Source: CAZRHH01 sp964599885
GTDB taxonomy: Bacteria; Chloroflexota; Dehalococcoidia; DSTF01; JACRBR01
Direction: 5' to 3'
Assembly (NCBI GenBank): GCA_964599885.1
Contig: CAZRHH010000008.1
Span: 22,772-86,771 of the forward strand
Length of the DNA: 64,000 nt
Shown here: positions 16,892 to 24,627 of the stretch, piece after piece
Layout of the letters: every line of letters begins with the position of its first letter
Position numbering within the stretch: the stretch's first letter is position 1
The notes under the pieces: model-generated
The model's database searches: none
Told to the model about the DNA's origin: nothing
What the model saw: only the letters and a program-made list of their open reading frames with translations
Program-made: the position numbers and the translations under genes

Positions 16892-18601
16892 GTGCGGTTT
16901 CTGGTTCTGGCGTTCGACTACGATGGCACGCTGGCGAAAGATGGCCGCGTCGGCGAAGCGACAATTGACGCGCTGGAGCGGGCACGGGCGTCGGGCCGCA
17001 AGCTGCTGCTCGTGAGCGGTCGCGAGCTCGACGATCTGAGGCGGGTGTTCGACCACGAGGATCTCTTCGACTGCATCGTCGCCGAGAACGGCGCGATGTT
17101 GTACTGGCCCGCAAAGCGCGAGGAGCAGATCCTCGCGGAACGGCCGGACGAGTTGTTCGTCGCCGCGCTGCGAGCGGCGAACGTCACGCCGCTCAGCATC
17201 GGGCGCGTTGTTGTGGCGACGTGGGAGCCGAACGAAGCCGCCGTTCTGGAAGTGATCCGCGAGTTGGGGCTCGACTGGCAGATCACGTTCAACAAGGGCG
17301 CGGTGATGGTGCTGCCCCCGGGCGTAAACAAGGGGACGGGACTCACGGCGGCGCTCGAGGCGCTCGCGCTCTCCTCGCACAACGTGCTGGCGATCGGCGA
17401 TGCGGAGAACGACCTCGCGTTTCTCTCGGCGTGCGAGTGCGGATGCGCCGTAGCCAATGCGCTGCCGTTCGTGAAAGAGCGCGCCGACTTCGTGAGCGCG
17501 CTCGATCACGGTGCCGGCGTCGTCGACATCGTCAACCGCGTGCTGGATGACGACTTCGCCGATGCGACGGCGGATCTCGATCGCCATCTTCTATTCGTCA
17601 GTACCGGTGACAACGCCACACCGGGCGTGAGTGTGCGGCCGTACGGAGAGGCTGTGCTCGTCGCCGGTGCGTCTGGCTCCGGGAAGTCGACGGTGGCGCA
17701 CGCGTTTCGCGAATTGCTCCAAGAGCGCGGATACCAGTACTGCATCATCGATCCGGAAGGCGACTACGAGGGCGCGGAGGGCGTCGTGCACTTTGGCGAC
17801 CCGGATCACCGACCCAACGATGAGTCCGTGCTGCAACACCTGGCCGATCCGCGAGCGAACGCCGTCGTGAACCTGCTGGGCATGTCGCTCGACGACCGGC
17901 CGGGATACCTGGCGAAGTTGTTGGCGCGCCTGCTCGAGTTGCGCGGGCGCACCGGGCATCCCCACTGGATCATGATCGATGAGGCGCATCACATGTTGCC
18001 CGTGGGCTGGGAACGCGCGGCATCGATCATGCCGGAGACGCTGGACAGCGTGCTGATGGTCACCGTGCATCCCGAATCGGTTGCGCCTAACGTGCTGGCG
18101 AAGGTCGACCTCGTTATCGGCGTGGGACCGCAGGCGCACGACGCGATCGAGAGTTTTGCGCGCGGCGTCGATCGCGCGGTGCCGGGCCCGAAGGTGCTCG
18201 GTGAGGCGCGCAAGGCGATCGCCTGGCGCCCGGCCGACGACGATGGGCCGCTCCTGTTTTCACCGCGTCAGCCGAGGGGCGATCTGCACCGGCACAAGCG
18301 CAAGTACGCCGAGGGCGATCTGCAGGACAACAGCTTCTACTTCCTCGGACCGGAGCGGAAGCTCAATCTGCGCGCGCAGAATCTGACGATCTTCGTGCAG
18401 ATGGCCGATGGGGTCGATGACGAGACGTGGCTGCACCACCTCCGCCGGCATGACTACTCGCAGTGGTTCCGCGAATGCGTGAAGGACCCCGAACTCGCCG
18501 ACATCGCCGCTAAGGCGGAAGAGGCGCAGGCCGATGACGTCGCCGCCAGCCGTGATGCTATCCGTTCCGCGATCGAAGATCGGTACACGGCTTCGGCGTA
18601 G
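16892..18601 (+). CDS. HAD phosphatase fused to a HerA/DUF87-like P-loop ATPase
   Basis: GTG 16892 is preceded by AAGGAGG, giving 569 residues. Residues 1-215 are a class IIB HAD domain: FDYDGTL (nucleophile D9, D11), LLVSGRE, NKGTGLTAALEAL and IGDAENDLAFL (D170, D174). Residues ~250-530 form a P-loop ATPase: GASGSGKST (259-267), IIDPEGDYEG as in HerA-type proteins, and IMIDEAHHMLP (D363, E364). All expected catalytic residues of both domains are present. HAD-IIB enzymes usually act on small phosphosugars; HerA-like ATPases move or sense DNA or protein. What the fusion does is unknown. It is flanked by repeat elements and looks monocistronic. Confidence 0.82.
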   Translation: MRFLVLAFDYDGTLAKDGRVGEATIDALERARASGRKLLLVSGRELDDLRRVFDHEDLFDCIVAENGAMLYWPAKREEQILAERPDELFVAALRAANVTPLSIGRVVVATWEPNEAAVLEVIRELGLDWQITFNKGAVMVLPPGVNKGTGLTAALEALALSSHNVLAIGDAENDLAFLSACECGCAVANALPFVKERADFVSALDHGAGVVDIVNRVLDDDFADATADLDRHLLFVSTGDNATPGVSVRPYGEAVLVAGASGSGKSTVAHAFRELLQERGYQYCIIDPEGDYEGAEGVVHFGDPDHRPNDESVLQHLADPRANAVVNLLGMSLDDRPGYLAKLLARLLELRGRTGHPHWIMIDEAHHMLPVGWERAASIMPETLDSVLMVTVHPESVAPNVLAKVDLVIGVGPQAHDAIESFARGVDRAVPGPKVLGEARKAIAWRPADDDGPLLFSPRQPRGDLHRHKRKYAEGDLQDNSFYFLGPERKLNLRAQNLTIFVQMADGVDDETWLHHLRRHDYSQWFRECVKDPELADIAAKAEEAQADDVAASRDAIRSAIEDRYTASA

Positions 18602-18654
18602 GCGGGGCTGTCGCGAACTCATGTTGAACGAGCGGATCGCCGAAAGCCAGCATC

Positions 18655-18679
18655 GCGCGGGCTAAAAGCCCGCGCTACG
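18655..18679. repeat. REP-like hairpin with TACG tail
   Basis: GCGCGGGCT, loop AAA, AGCCCGCGC, then TACG. It has the same 9-bp stem and tail as the hairpin at 6646, twelve kilobases away, which marks a dispersed repeat family. It lies between the HAD-ATPase gene and the lyase gene. Confidence 0.7.
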
Positions 18680-18767
18680 TTGGCGTCTGCGGCGCAGTTT
18701 CGGTCTATCGCGTAATTGCTGTGGCCTTCAGAATGTGCCGCACACACGACACGAAGGAGGCACAGCC

Positions 18768-20420
18768 ATGGCCGAGATTGATGGCGCGACGCTGATCGCG
18801 CGGAGCCTGAAGCAGCACGGCGTTGAGTACATGTTCGGGATCATCGGCATCCCCGTCGTGCCGATCGCATTCGCGGCGCAGCGCGTCGGGATCAAGTACA
18901 TCGGCATGCGCCACGAGCAGTCGGCGTCGTACGCAGCGCAAGCGGTCGGCTACCTGACGGGACGTCCGGGAGCGTGCCTGGCGGTGTCCGGGCCGGGTAT
19001 GACGAACGCGATCTCCGGGCTGGCGAACGCCTGGGCGAACCGCTGGCCGATGATCCTGCTCGGCGGCTCGTCGGACATGTCGCAGCATGGCATGGGTGCG
19101 TTCCAGGAAGCGCCGCAAGTCGAATCGGCGCGGCCGTGGTGCAAGTACGCGGCCGAAGTTGATCGCATCGACCGCATCCCCTACTTCGTCGAGCAGGCCG
19201 TGCGCACGTCGATCTACGGGCGCCCCGGCCCCGTGTACCTCGACCTCCCCGGCGACATCATCAGCGGCAAGGTCGACGACGAGGCGGCGCCGCAGCGTCC
19301 GCCGCTCGCCGACGCGCCGCGCTTCTTCGCCGATCCGGCGGCAGTCGAGGCGGCTGTCGCTGCGCTGAAGAGCGCCGAACGGCCGTTGGTGATCGTCGGC
19401 AAGGGTGCGGCGTACGCGCGCGCCGAAGACGAAGTGCGCGCGTTTATCGAGACGACGCAACTGCCGTTTCTGGCGACGCCGATGGGCAAGGGCGTGATGC
19501 CGGACGATCACCCGCTGTCGGTGGGCGCGGCGCGATCGCACGTGCTGCAGAACGCCGACCTCGTGCTGTTGATGGGCGCGCGCCTCAACTGGATCTTGCA
19601 TTTCGGCCTGCCGCCGCGCTTCAACGAGAACGTGCGCGTCATTCAGATGGACATAGCCGCGGAGGAGATCGGCACGAACGTGCCGGCGGAAGTCGCGCTG
19701 GTCGGCGACGCGAAGGCGGTGACATCGCAGCTGAACAGCGTGCTGCGTGACGAACCGTGGCAGTGTGCGCCCGAGACGACGTGGCGCACGGGCATCGCGA
19801 AGAAGATCGAAGAGAACAGCGCGACGACGCAGGCGATGTTCGACGACGACAGCGTGCCGATGAACTACTACCGCGTGCTGCGCGAGATCCGCGACATGCT
19901 GCCGCGCGACGCGATCATCGCCAGCGAAGGCGCCAACACGATGGACATCGGCCGCACGGTGCTGCCGAATTTCGAGCCGCGGCACCGTCTCGACGCCGGC
20001 AGCTTCGGAACGATGGGCGTCGGGCTGGCGTTCGCGATTGCGGCGCAGGCGGTGCATCCGGGCAAGCGTGTCGTGGCTGTCGAGGGCGACTCGGCGTTTG
20101 GGTTTAGCGGCATGGAGGTCGAAGTCGCGTGCCGTTACAACATGCCAATCACGTTCATCATCCTGAACAACAACGGCATCAGCGGCGGGCCGGCGACGAT
20201 CGATCCCAACCGCGTCATGCCGAACCAGTACGTGCCAAGCGCGCGCTACGAGAAGGTAATCGAAGCGTTCGGAGGCGACGGCTATTTCGCCGAGACGCCG
20301 GACCAGTTGCGGACAGCGCTCGAAGCAGCGTTCGCGAGTAACCGGCCGAACGTCGTCAACATCATGATCAACGCGTCGGCGCAGCGTAAGCCGCAGCAGT
20401 TCGGGTGGCTTACGCGATAA
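18768..20420 (+). CDS. Thiamine-diphosphate enzyme, 2-hydroxyacyl-CoA lyase / oxalyl-CoA decarboxylase family
   Basis: AAGGAGG lies 7 nt before ATG 18768; the product has 550 residues. It has the three-domain ThDP fold: the activating glutamate E50 in MRHEQSASYAAQ, SGPGMTNAISG, GRPGPVYLDLPGD, and the ThDP/Mg motif GDSAFGF...NNNG around residues 440-472. MGAFQEAPQVE matches the 2-hydroxyacyl-CoA lyase (HACL1) pattern better than that of oxalyl-CoA decarboxylase as I recall them. It would cleave a 2-hydroxyacyl-CoA into formyl-CoA and an aldehyde, or decarboxylate oxalyl-CoA. No formyl-CoA transferase lies next to it, but a CoA-transferase-fold enzyme is at 39-40 kb. Substrate is unproven. Confidence 0.85.
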   Translation: MAEIDGATLIARSLKQHGVEYMFGIIGIPVVPIAFAAQRVGIKYIGMRHEQSASYAAQAVGYLTGRPGACLAVSGPGMTNAISGLANAWANRWPMILLGGSSDMSQHGMGAFQEAPQVESARPWCKYAAEVDRIDRIPYFVEQAVRTSIYGRPGPVYLDLPGDIISGKVDDEAAPQRPPLADAPRFFADPAAVEAAVAALKSAERPLVIVGKGAAYARAEDEVRAFIETTQLPFLATPMGKGVMPDDHPLSVGAARSHVLQNADLVLLMGARLNWILHFGLPPRFNENVRVIQMDIAAEEIGTNVPAEVALVGDAKAVTSQLNSVLRDEPWQCAPETTWRTGIAKKIEENSATTQAMFDDDSVPMNYYRVLREIRDMLPRDAIIASEGANTMDIGRTVLPNFEPRHRLDAGSFGTMGVGLAFAIAAQAVHPGKRVVAVEGDSAFGFSGMEVEVACRYNMPITFIILNNNGISGGPATIDPNRVMPNQYVPSARYEKVIEAFGGDGYFAETPDQLRTALEAAFASNRPNVVNIMINASAQRKPQQFGWLTR

Positions 20421-20425
20421 GGCGC

Positions 20426-20460
20426 GGGAAGCGGGAAGCGGGAGACGAGAAGCGGGATTT
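20426..20460. repeat. Heptanucleotide tandem repeat, five units
   Basis: Units GGGAAGC, GGGAAGC, GGGAGAC, GAGAAGC, GGGATTT, right after the lyase stop. It is the reverse complement in style of the CTTCCCG tract at 54327-54375. Confidence 0.7.
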
Positions 20461-20523
20461 TCTGCGTCGTATTTCATACGCGTGGTTACGCGCCACACGC
20501 ACCGGACAGTGACATGGAACGAT

Positions 20524-20552
20524 TTGCCATCGGATCGCGGTGTTGGTAGGGT
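20524..20552 (+). promoter_or_regulatory. Candidate promoter of the cold-shock gene
   Basis: TTGCCA (20524-20529), a 17-bp spacer, TAGGGT (20547-20552). A start near 20559 would leave an untranslated leader of about 157 nt before the ATG. Long structured leaders are known for cspA-type mRNAs, but no thermosensor is demonstrated here. Confidence 0.4.
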
Positions 20553-20715
20553 GAGCAGGTAGAGCAAAGTCCTCGTTCGACCGCACCGAAGTCTCCTGTC
20601 GCACCCAGCGCCCACGACGACTCAGACGGTACAGAGGCACTCGCCGCAGCGAGCATGAATTTGTGCAGAACGTCGTGGACACAACGAATTCCCCACGGCG
20701 ACAGGAGGTTACACC

Positions 20716-20931
20716 ATGGCAGCAGGACAAATTAAGCGGCTCGTACGCGACCGCGGATTCGGCTTCATCCGGCCGGAGGGCGCATCGGAAGACATCTTCT
20801 TCCACAGCTCCTCGATTCAGGGTGCGTTGTTCGATGACCTCAACGAAGGCCAGAACGTCGACTTCGACACGGAGCCGGACCCGCGCGACTCGCGCCGCAG
20901 CCGCGCCACGAACATCCGCCTCGCGAGCTAA
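20716..20931 (+). CDS. Cold-shock domain protein
   Basis: A 71-residue single cold-shock domain that binds single-stranded nucleic acid. RNP1-like DRGFGFIRPEG and RNP2-like DIFFHSSSI are both present. The start is fixed by AGGAGGT eight nt upstream. The tail is unusual for the family, with an acidic patch then a basic one (DTEPDPRDSRRSRATN). It is likely monocistronic, with its own promoter, a long leader and a strong hairpin terminator. A DEAD-box helicase with a similarly long leader lies 4 kb away. Confidence 0.95.
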   Translation: MAAGQIKRLVRDRGFGFIRPEGASEDIFFHSSSIQGALFDDLNEGQNVDFDTEPDPRDSRRSRATNIRLAS

Positions 20932-20958
20932 CGCTCGGCGCGGCAACGATGCAATGCA

Positions 20959-20986
20959 AAGGCCCGGAGCATATGCTCCGGGCCTT
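20959..20986. terminator. Perfect 28-nt palindrome, bidirectional terminator
   Basis: A perfect inverted repeat centred at 20972/20973 (AAGGCCCGGAGCAT and its complement), 28 nt after the cold-shock stop. The outer A and T pairs give short A and T tracts on both sides. It lies between two convergent genes. Confidence 0.7.
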
Positions 20987-21027
20987 CGTGCTGTCAGCTG
21001 ACGCGCGATCTGGCCCGTCACGAACAG

Positions 21028-21055
21028 TGGTGTTTGGTGTTTGGTGATTGGTCGT
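21028..21055. repeat. Heptanucleotide tandem repeat, four units
   Basis: Units TGGTGTT, TGGTGTT, TGGTGAT, TGGTCGT, between the terminator and the 3' end of the MFS gene. Confidence 0.7.
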
Positions 21056-21072
21056 AGGTGCGCGCCCCGCCA

Positions 21073-22338
21073 TCAAATCTCTCGCAGGCGCTGGCTGGTG
21101 ACGCCGATGAACAGCACGATTGCCGTCGCGAGGCCGGCGAAACCGGCGACGGTCACTTGCGCGCCGAAGACATCGATCAGCGCGCCCATCGCCAGCGCGC
21201 TGAACGGCGTGATGCCGCTGACCATCACGTACAACGAGAGTACGCGGCCTCGATATTCGTCGTCGACGACGAGTTGGATCATCACCTGATTGAGCATCAG
21301 GTAGATCGAATTCGCGATGCCGGCGACGACGAGCAGCGCGAACGACAGCGCGTAGACGTTCGAGAGCGCGAACAGCGTCACGAGCGCCATGTACACGAAC
21401 GTAGTCCAGACGAGGATCTGGCCGCGCTTTTTCACCTGCGTCAGATTCGCCGCGAGCACGGCGCCGACGATCGAGCCGTAACCAACGGCCGACGCGAGAA
21501 AGCCGAAGCCAACGGATCCCACGCCGAGCACGTCGTCGGCGAAGACGGGGATGTACTGCACGTACGGGTAGACGAGCAAGCTCGGCAGCCCGGCCATCAG
21601 CACGAGCAGCAGCACGTCGCGATTCCGTCGCGCATACGTGATGCCATCGCCGAGGCTGGCCAGCACCGACGACGTCTGCCCGACGCGCGGCGTGCCCTTC
21701 GTTTTGATGCGTGATGTCGCGAGCACGGACAGGGCGTACGCGGCCGCCTGCACCGCGAACGCGGCGCCGATACCGGCCGTGCCGATCAGCGCGCCGGCGA
21801 GCGACGGCCCGACGATGCGCATCGTGTTCGAGCCGAGCGAGTTGATGGCGACGGCGTTCGCCAGGTCTTCCTCGCCGACCACGTCGTACACCATTACCTG
21901 CCGCGCCGGCTGGTTAACGGCGTCGGACAGCCCTTCGAGCGTGGCGATCGGGTACATCATCCAGATCTCGATGATGCCCGAGAACAGCAGCAGCGCGAGC
22001 AACACGGCGACGACGGCGCTGATCGCCGTCATCGACATCAGCACACTGCGACGGCTGAAGCGATCCGTGATGAGTCCGGCGAATGGCGACACGACGACGG
22101 ACGACACGCCGCGGACGAAGCTGACCGCGCCGACCTGAAACGGGGAGTTCGTCAGGTCGAAGACGAGGTAGCCCTGCGCGGCGAACTGCACCCACTGCCC
22201 GAGCATCGTGCCGACGTTACCGAACCACAGCACGCGAAAATCGGGATATTTGCCGAGCGCGTAGAACGTGCGCCCGCGGAACCCGCGCAGCCCCTTCGCC
22301 TGAAGGCTATCGACGGGCGGCTCGGATGACGTTGACAC
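21073..22338 (-). CDS. Major facilitator superfamily exporter
   Basis: A 421-residue membrane protein with about twelve hydrophobic segments. The MFS signature after helix 2 reads FAGLITDRFSRRSVL, and the second-half counterpart is VVDDEYRGRVLSLYV. It resembles the EntS/MFS_3 group (QWVQFAAQGYLVFDLTNSPF near the N-terminus), which exports siderophores and drugs; the substrate is unknown. It starts at GTG 22338 with only a weak ribosome binding site. A -10-like TAACAT (22380-22375, minus strand) lies about 35 nt upstream. The other MFS protein of the window (31.8 kb) is the same type but truncated. Confidence 0.88.
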   Translation of the reverse strand: MSTSSEPPVDSLQAKGLRGFRGRTFYALGKYPDFRVLWFGNVGTMLGQWVQFAAQGYLVFDLTNSPFQVGAVSFVRGVSSVVVSPFAGLITDRFSRRSVLMSMTAISAVVAVLLALLLFSGIIEIWMMYPIATLEGLSDAVNQPARQVMVYDVVGEEDLANAVAINSLGSNTMRIVGPSLAGALIGTAGIGAAFAVQAAAYALSVLATSRIKTKGTPRVGQTSSVLASLGDGITYARRNRDVLLLVLMAGLPSLLVYPYVQYIPVFADDVLGVGSVGFGFLASAVGYGSIVGAVLAANLTQVKKRGQILVWTTFVYMALVTLFALSNVYALSFALLVVAGIANSIYLMLNQVMIQLVVDDEYRGRVLSLYVMVSGITPFSALAMGALIDVFGAQVTVAGFAGLATAIVLFIGVTSQRLREI

Positions 22339-22414
22339 GCGGCGCCTGACGCTGAACGTTGTGTCGGATGCGGAATGTTAGCGCGGCAGTTGTTTGCGCG
22401 CGAGCGCGGAGCGC

Positions 22415-22462
22415 CGGATGCGCACGAAGCGCATCCGCGCGCAGGCGGAGCTAAAGCTCCGC
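22415..22462. repeat. Pair of REP-like hairpins
   Basis: First CGGATGCGC, loop ACGAA, GCGCATCCG (22415-22437). Then GCGGAGCT, loop AA, AGCTCCGC (22445-22462), followed by AGCTACATTCG. The CATTCG tail also follows the hairpin at 6574. Paired hairpins recall BIME-type elements of other bacteria. Confidence 0.65.
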
Positions 22463-22499
22463 AGCTACATTCGCGCTGGGCGGGGATGGACGATCGCCC

Positions 22500-23351
22500 T
22501 TACTGGCGCGGCAGTTCGCCGTAGTCGCCGAACGGCGCGTCGCGCTTGCGGACGGCTTCGCGGAAGCCGTCGCGCATCGCCATGTCGCGCCAGGCGACGC
22601 CTTCCGGCGTGTGGCGCGCGATGCCATCGAACACCGTGCCGATGAGCTGGCTCGTGCGGAGGCCCATGTTCTCGTACGCCTGGTTGACGAGCAGCTTGCT
22701 CATCACAAGCTGATTGAGCGGGATCGTCGCGAGCTTCTGCGCCATCGCTTCGGCCTCGTCGCGCACCTGGTTGGCGGGCACGGACTTCGACGCCAATCCG
22801 AGGCGCTCCGCTTCGACGCCCGTCAGCGACGCGCCGGTGAGCATCAGGCGCTTGGCGTGCTCCATGCCGAGGCGGTACACCCACATCATCGTCGTCGGCT
22901 CGCCCCAGATGCGCGCTGGCGGGTAGCCGATCTGCGCGTCGTCGGCCATGAAGATCAGGTCGCTGCACAGCGCGAGATCCGTCCCGCCGCCGACGCACCA
23001 GCCATGCACCTGCGCGATGACCGGCTTCGGGCTCTCCCAGAGCGCCATGTACGCCCGCACGTTGCGAGACATGCCCATGTAATCGCGCACCGGATCCCAC
23101 TGCCCGCTCATCGCCTGCTGGTTGGCGTCTTCGGCTTTCACGCCCCAGTCGAGGTCGTAGCCGGCGCAGAACGCGCGTCCGGCGCCGCTCAGGATCATCA
23201 CGCGCACGGTGTGATCGTCGTTCGCGGCCGCGACGGCGCTGCGCAAATCGGCGACGAGTTGCGAGTTGATCGCGTTCAGGCGCTCCGGTCGGTTCAGCAC
23301 GATGCGCGCGATGCCATCACCCGCGCTGTAGTCAATCGTCTCGTATGTCAT
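22500..23351 (-). CDS. Enoyl-CoA hydratase/isomerase (crotonase) family protein
   Basis: ATG 23351 has GAGGGAG about 8 nt upstream; 283 residues. Crotonase features are LNRPERLNAIN, the oxyanion-hole segment FCAGYDLDWG, VHGWCVGGGTDLALCSDLIF, and TGASLTGVEAERLGLASKSV. The usual catalytic-glutamate segment is replaced by PPARIWGEPTTMMWVYRLG, so the precise reaction (hydration, isomerisation or other) is open. It lies 28 nt downstream of a zinc dehydrogenase gene on the same strand and is probably in its operon. The C-terminus (PFGDYGELPRQ) is typical of family members with large CoA substrates. Confidence 0.88.
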   Translation of the reverse strand: MTYETIDYSAGDGIARIVLNRPERLNAINSQLVADLRSAVAAANDDHTVRVMILSGAGRAFCAGYDLDWGVKAEDANQQAMSGQWDPVRDYMGMSRNVRAYMALWESPKPVIAQVHGWCVGGGTDLALCSDLIFMADDAQIGYPPARIWGEPTTMMWVYRLGMEHAKRLMLTGASLTGVEAERLGLASKSVPANQVRDEAEAMAQKLATIPLNQLVMSKLLVNQAYENMGLRTSQLIGTVFDGIARHTPEGVAWRDMAMRDGFREAVRKRDAPFGDYGELPRQ

Positions 23352-23379
23352 CGTGCGTCTCCCTCGTTCTCGGCGCGCC

Positions 23380-24402
23380 TCACTCACCGTCCATGCGGAT
23401 GATCAGCTTCGTCGGGATGTCCTGCATCGCCGCGATCGCGTCGTCCGCGCCGACGACGCTGCTCGTCACCAGCTCCGGCTTCAGCCGGCCGCTCGCGATC
23501 AGATCGAGCAGCGGCGGGATGATCGGACGCGCGTGGACGCGTCCCGTCTCGAAGCGCATGCCGATGTTGTACATGTGGAACAGCGGCATCGGCGTCGTGC
23601 GGTCGTAATAGATGCCGACGCTGGTGCATGTGCCGCCCGGCTGCGTCGCCTTGATCGCGAACGACAACCCATCGACGTCCGCGCTGGCGTCGACCGTGAT
23701 CGGAAACGGGCCGATGCGCGCCGCCGGGCGCCCTTCGTGGACGTTCCCACCCAGCGTCGTCGCGAGTTCGAGCCGTTCGCGGCTGTGGTCGATGTAGTCG
23801 ACGGAGCGCGCGCCGAGCGTGAGCGCGATCGCCGCGGCGTACAGTCCGATGCTTCCCGCGCCGCCCGCCATAATCAGCACCGGCGCGCCGGGCGTCGCTT
23901 CGAGCTGTGGCGCAACGGTGCGCCAGGCGTCGGGAAGGTTGTCGCTGGCACTCGCGGCCGCGGCGGGATCGACGCCATCGGGCAGGCTGACGAGCATCGC
24001 GTCGGCGTACGGTACGAGGACGCGGTCGGAGAGCATGCCACCCCAGGCGCCGCCCACGGGAAGGCCGTACATTGCAAACGGCTTCACCATCGAACAACTG
24101 CCCGTGAGTCCGCGGGCGCAGCGGTCACAGGCGCCGCATGAGATCTGAAACGGCACCACGACGAGGTCGCCGGGCGCCACCGACACCACGTCCGCGCCCA
24201 CCTCGACGACCCGCGCGACGCACTCGTGACCGAGCGCGAACGGCCCGGGCTGCGGCACGCGGCCGCTGATCACCGACTTGTCGAGATCGCACAGCGCGAC
24301 GGCGATTGGCGCTACGATCGCCTGTGCCGGAGCTTCAATCTGCGGCTCCGGCACGTCTTGCCACTCGACGCGTCGGGGCTCGATGAACGTGAGTTGACGC
24401 AC
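23380..24402 (-). CDS. Zinc-dependent medium-chain alcohol dehydrogenase
   Basis: A 340-residue MDR protein starting at GTG 24402 after AAGAAGGAG. Catalytic zinc ligands are C38 and H59-E60 (GHE), and the structural zinc lobe has C89, C92, C95 and C103. The NAD(P)-binding loop is GGAGSIGLYAA, near residue 178. It oxidises or reduces an alcohol or related substrate; the sequence does not say which. It is followed by the crotonase gene, suggesting a short catabolic operon for a CoA-linked or alcohol substrate. Confidence 0.9.
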   Translation of the reverse strand: MRQLTFIEPRRVEWQDVPEPQIEAPAQAIVAPIAVALCDLDKSVISGRVPQPGPFALGHECVARVVEVGADVVSVAPGDLVVVPFQISCGACDRCARGLTGSCSMVKPFAMYGLPVGGAWGGMLSDRVLVPYADAMLVSLPDGVDPAAAASASDNLPDAWRTVAPQLEATPGAPVLIMAGGAGSIGLYAAAIALTLGARSVDYIDHSRERLELATTLGGNVHEGRPAARIGPFPITVDASADVDGLSFAIKATQPGGTCTSVGIYYDRTTPMPLFHMYNIGMRFETGRVHARPIIPPLLDLIASGRLKPELVTSSVVGADDAIAAMQDIPTKLIIRMDGE

Positions 24403-24466
24403 CCTGCTTACTCCTTCTTGGCGGTCGTACGTGTGGCTCTAGCCAATATCGCGCGTTTTCCCGCAT

Positions 24467-24496
24467 TTGCCGCGCCTATGGTTTACCCGTTACACT
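24467..24496 (+). promoter_or_regulatory. Candidate promoter of the DEAD-box helicase gene
   Basis: TTGCCG (24467-24472), an 18-bp spacer, TACACT (24491-24496). The predicted leader is about 125 nt and is richer in A+T than its surroundings. Confidence 0.4.
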
Positions 24497-24627
24497 AGCA
24501 TCACAAACGAATCTTCAGTAAACGTCCGCTGCGATAGCCTCCCACTGAAATCCAGTGACAGCATCTGCCATTTCGCACTGGTCGTCGAGAAGATCATCAA
24601 CATCTTCTGGCGAAAGGTATCCCTAAC

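Noticed and set aside
16892..18601. Reading the HAD-ATPase as a HerA-NurA type defence operon
   Set aside because: No nuclease, Sir2 or other defence gene lies nearby; neighbours are metabolic and repeat elements.
18705..20615. 636-codon minus-strand frame opposite the ThDP enzyme
   Set aside because: It is Arg/Val/Asp-rich noise typical of antisense frames in G+C-rich genes; the sense product has all ThDP motifs.
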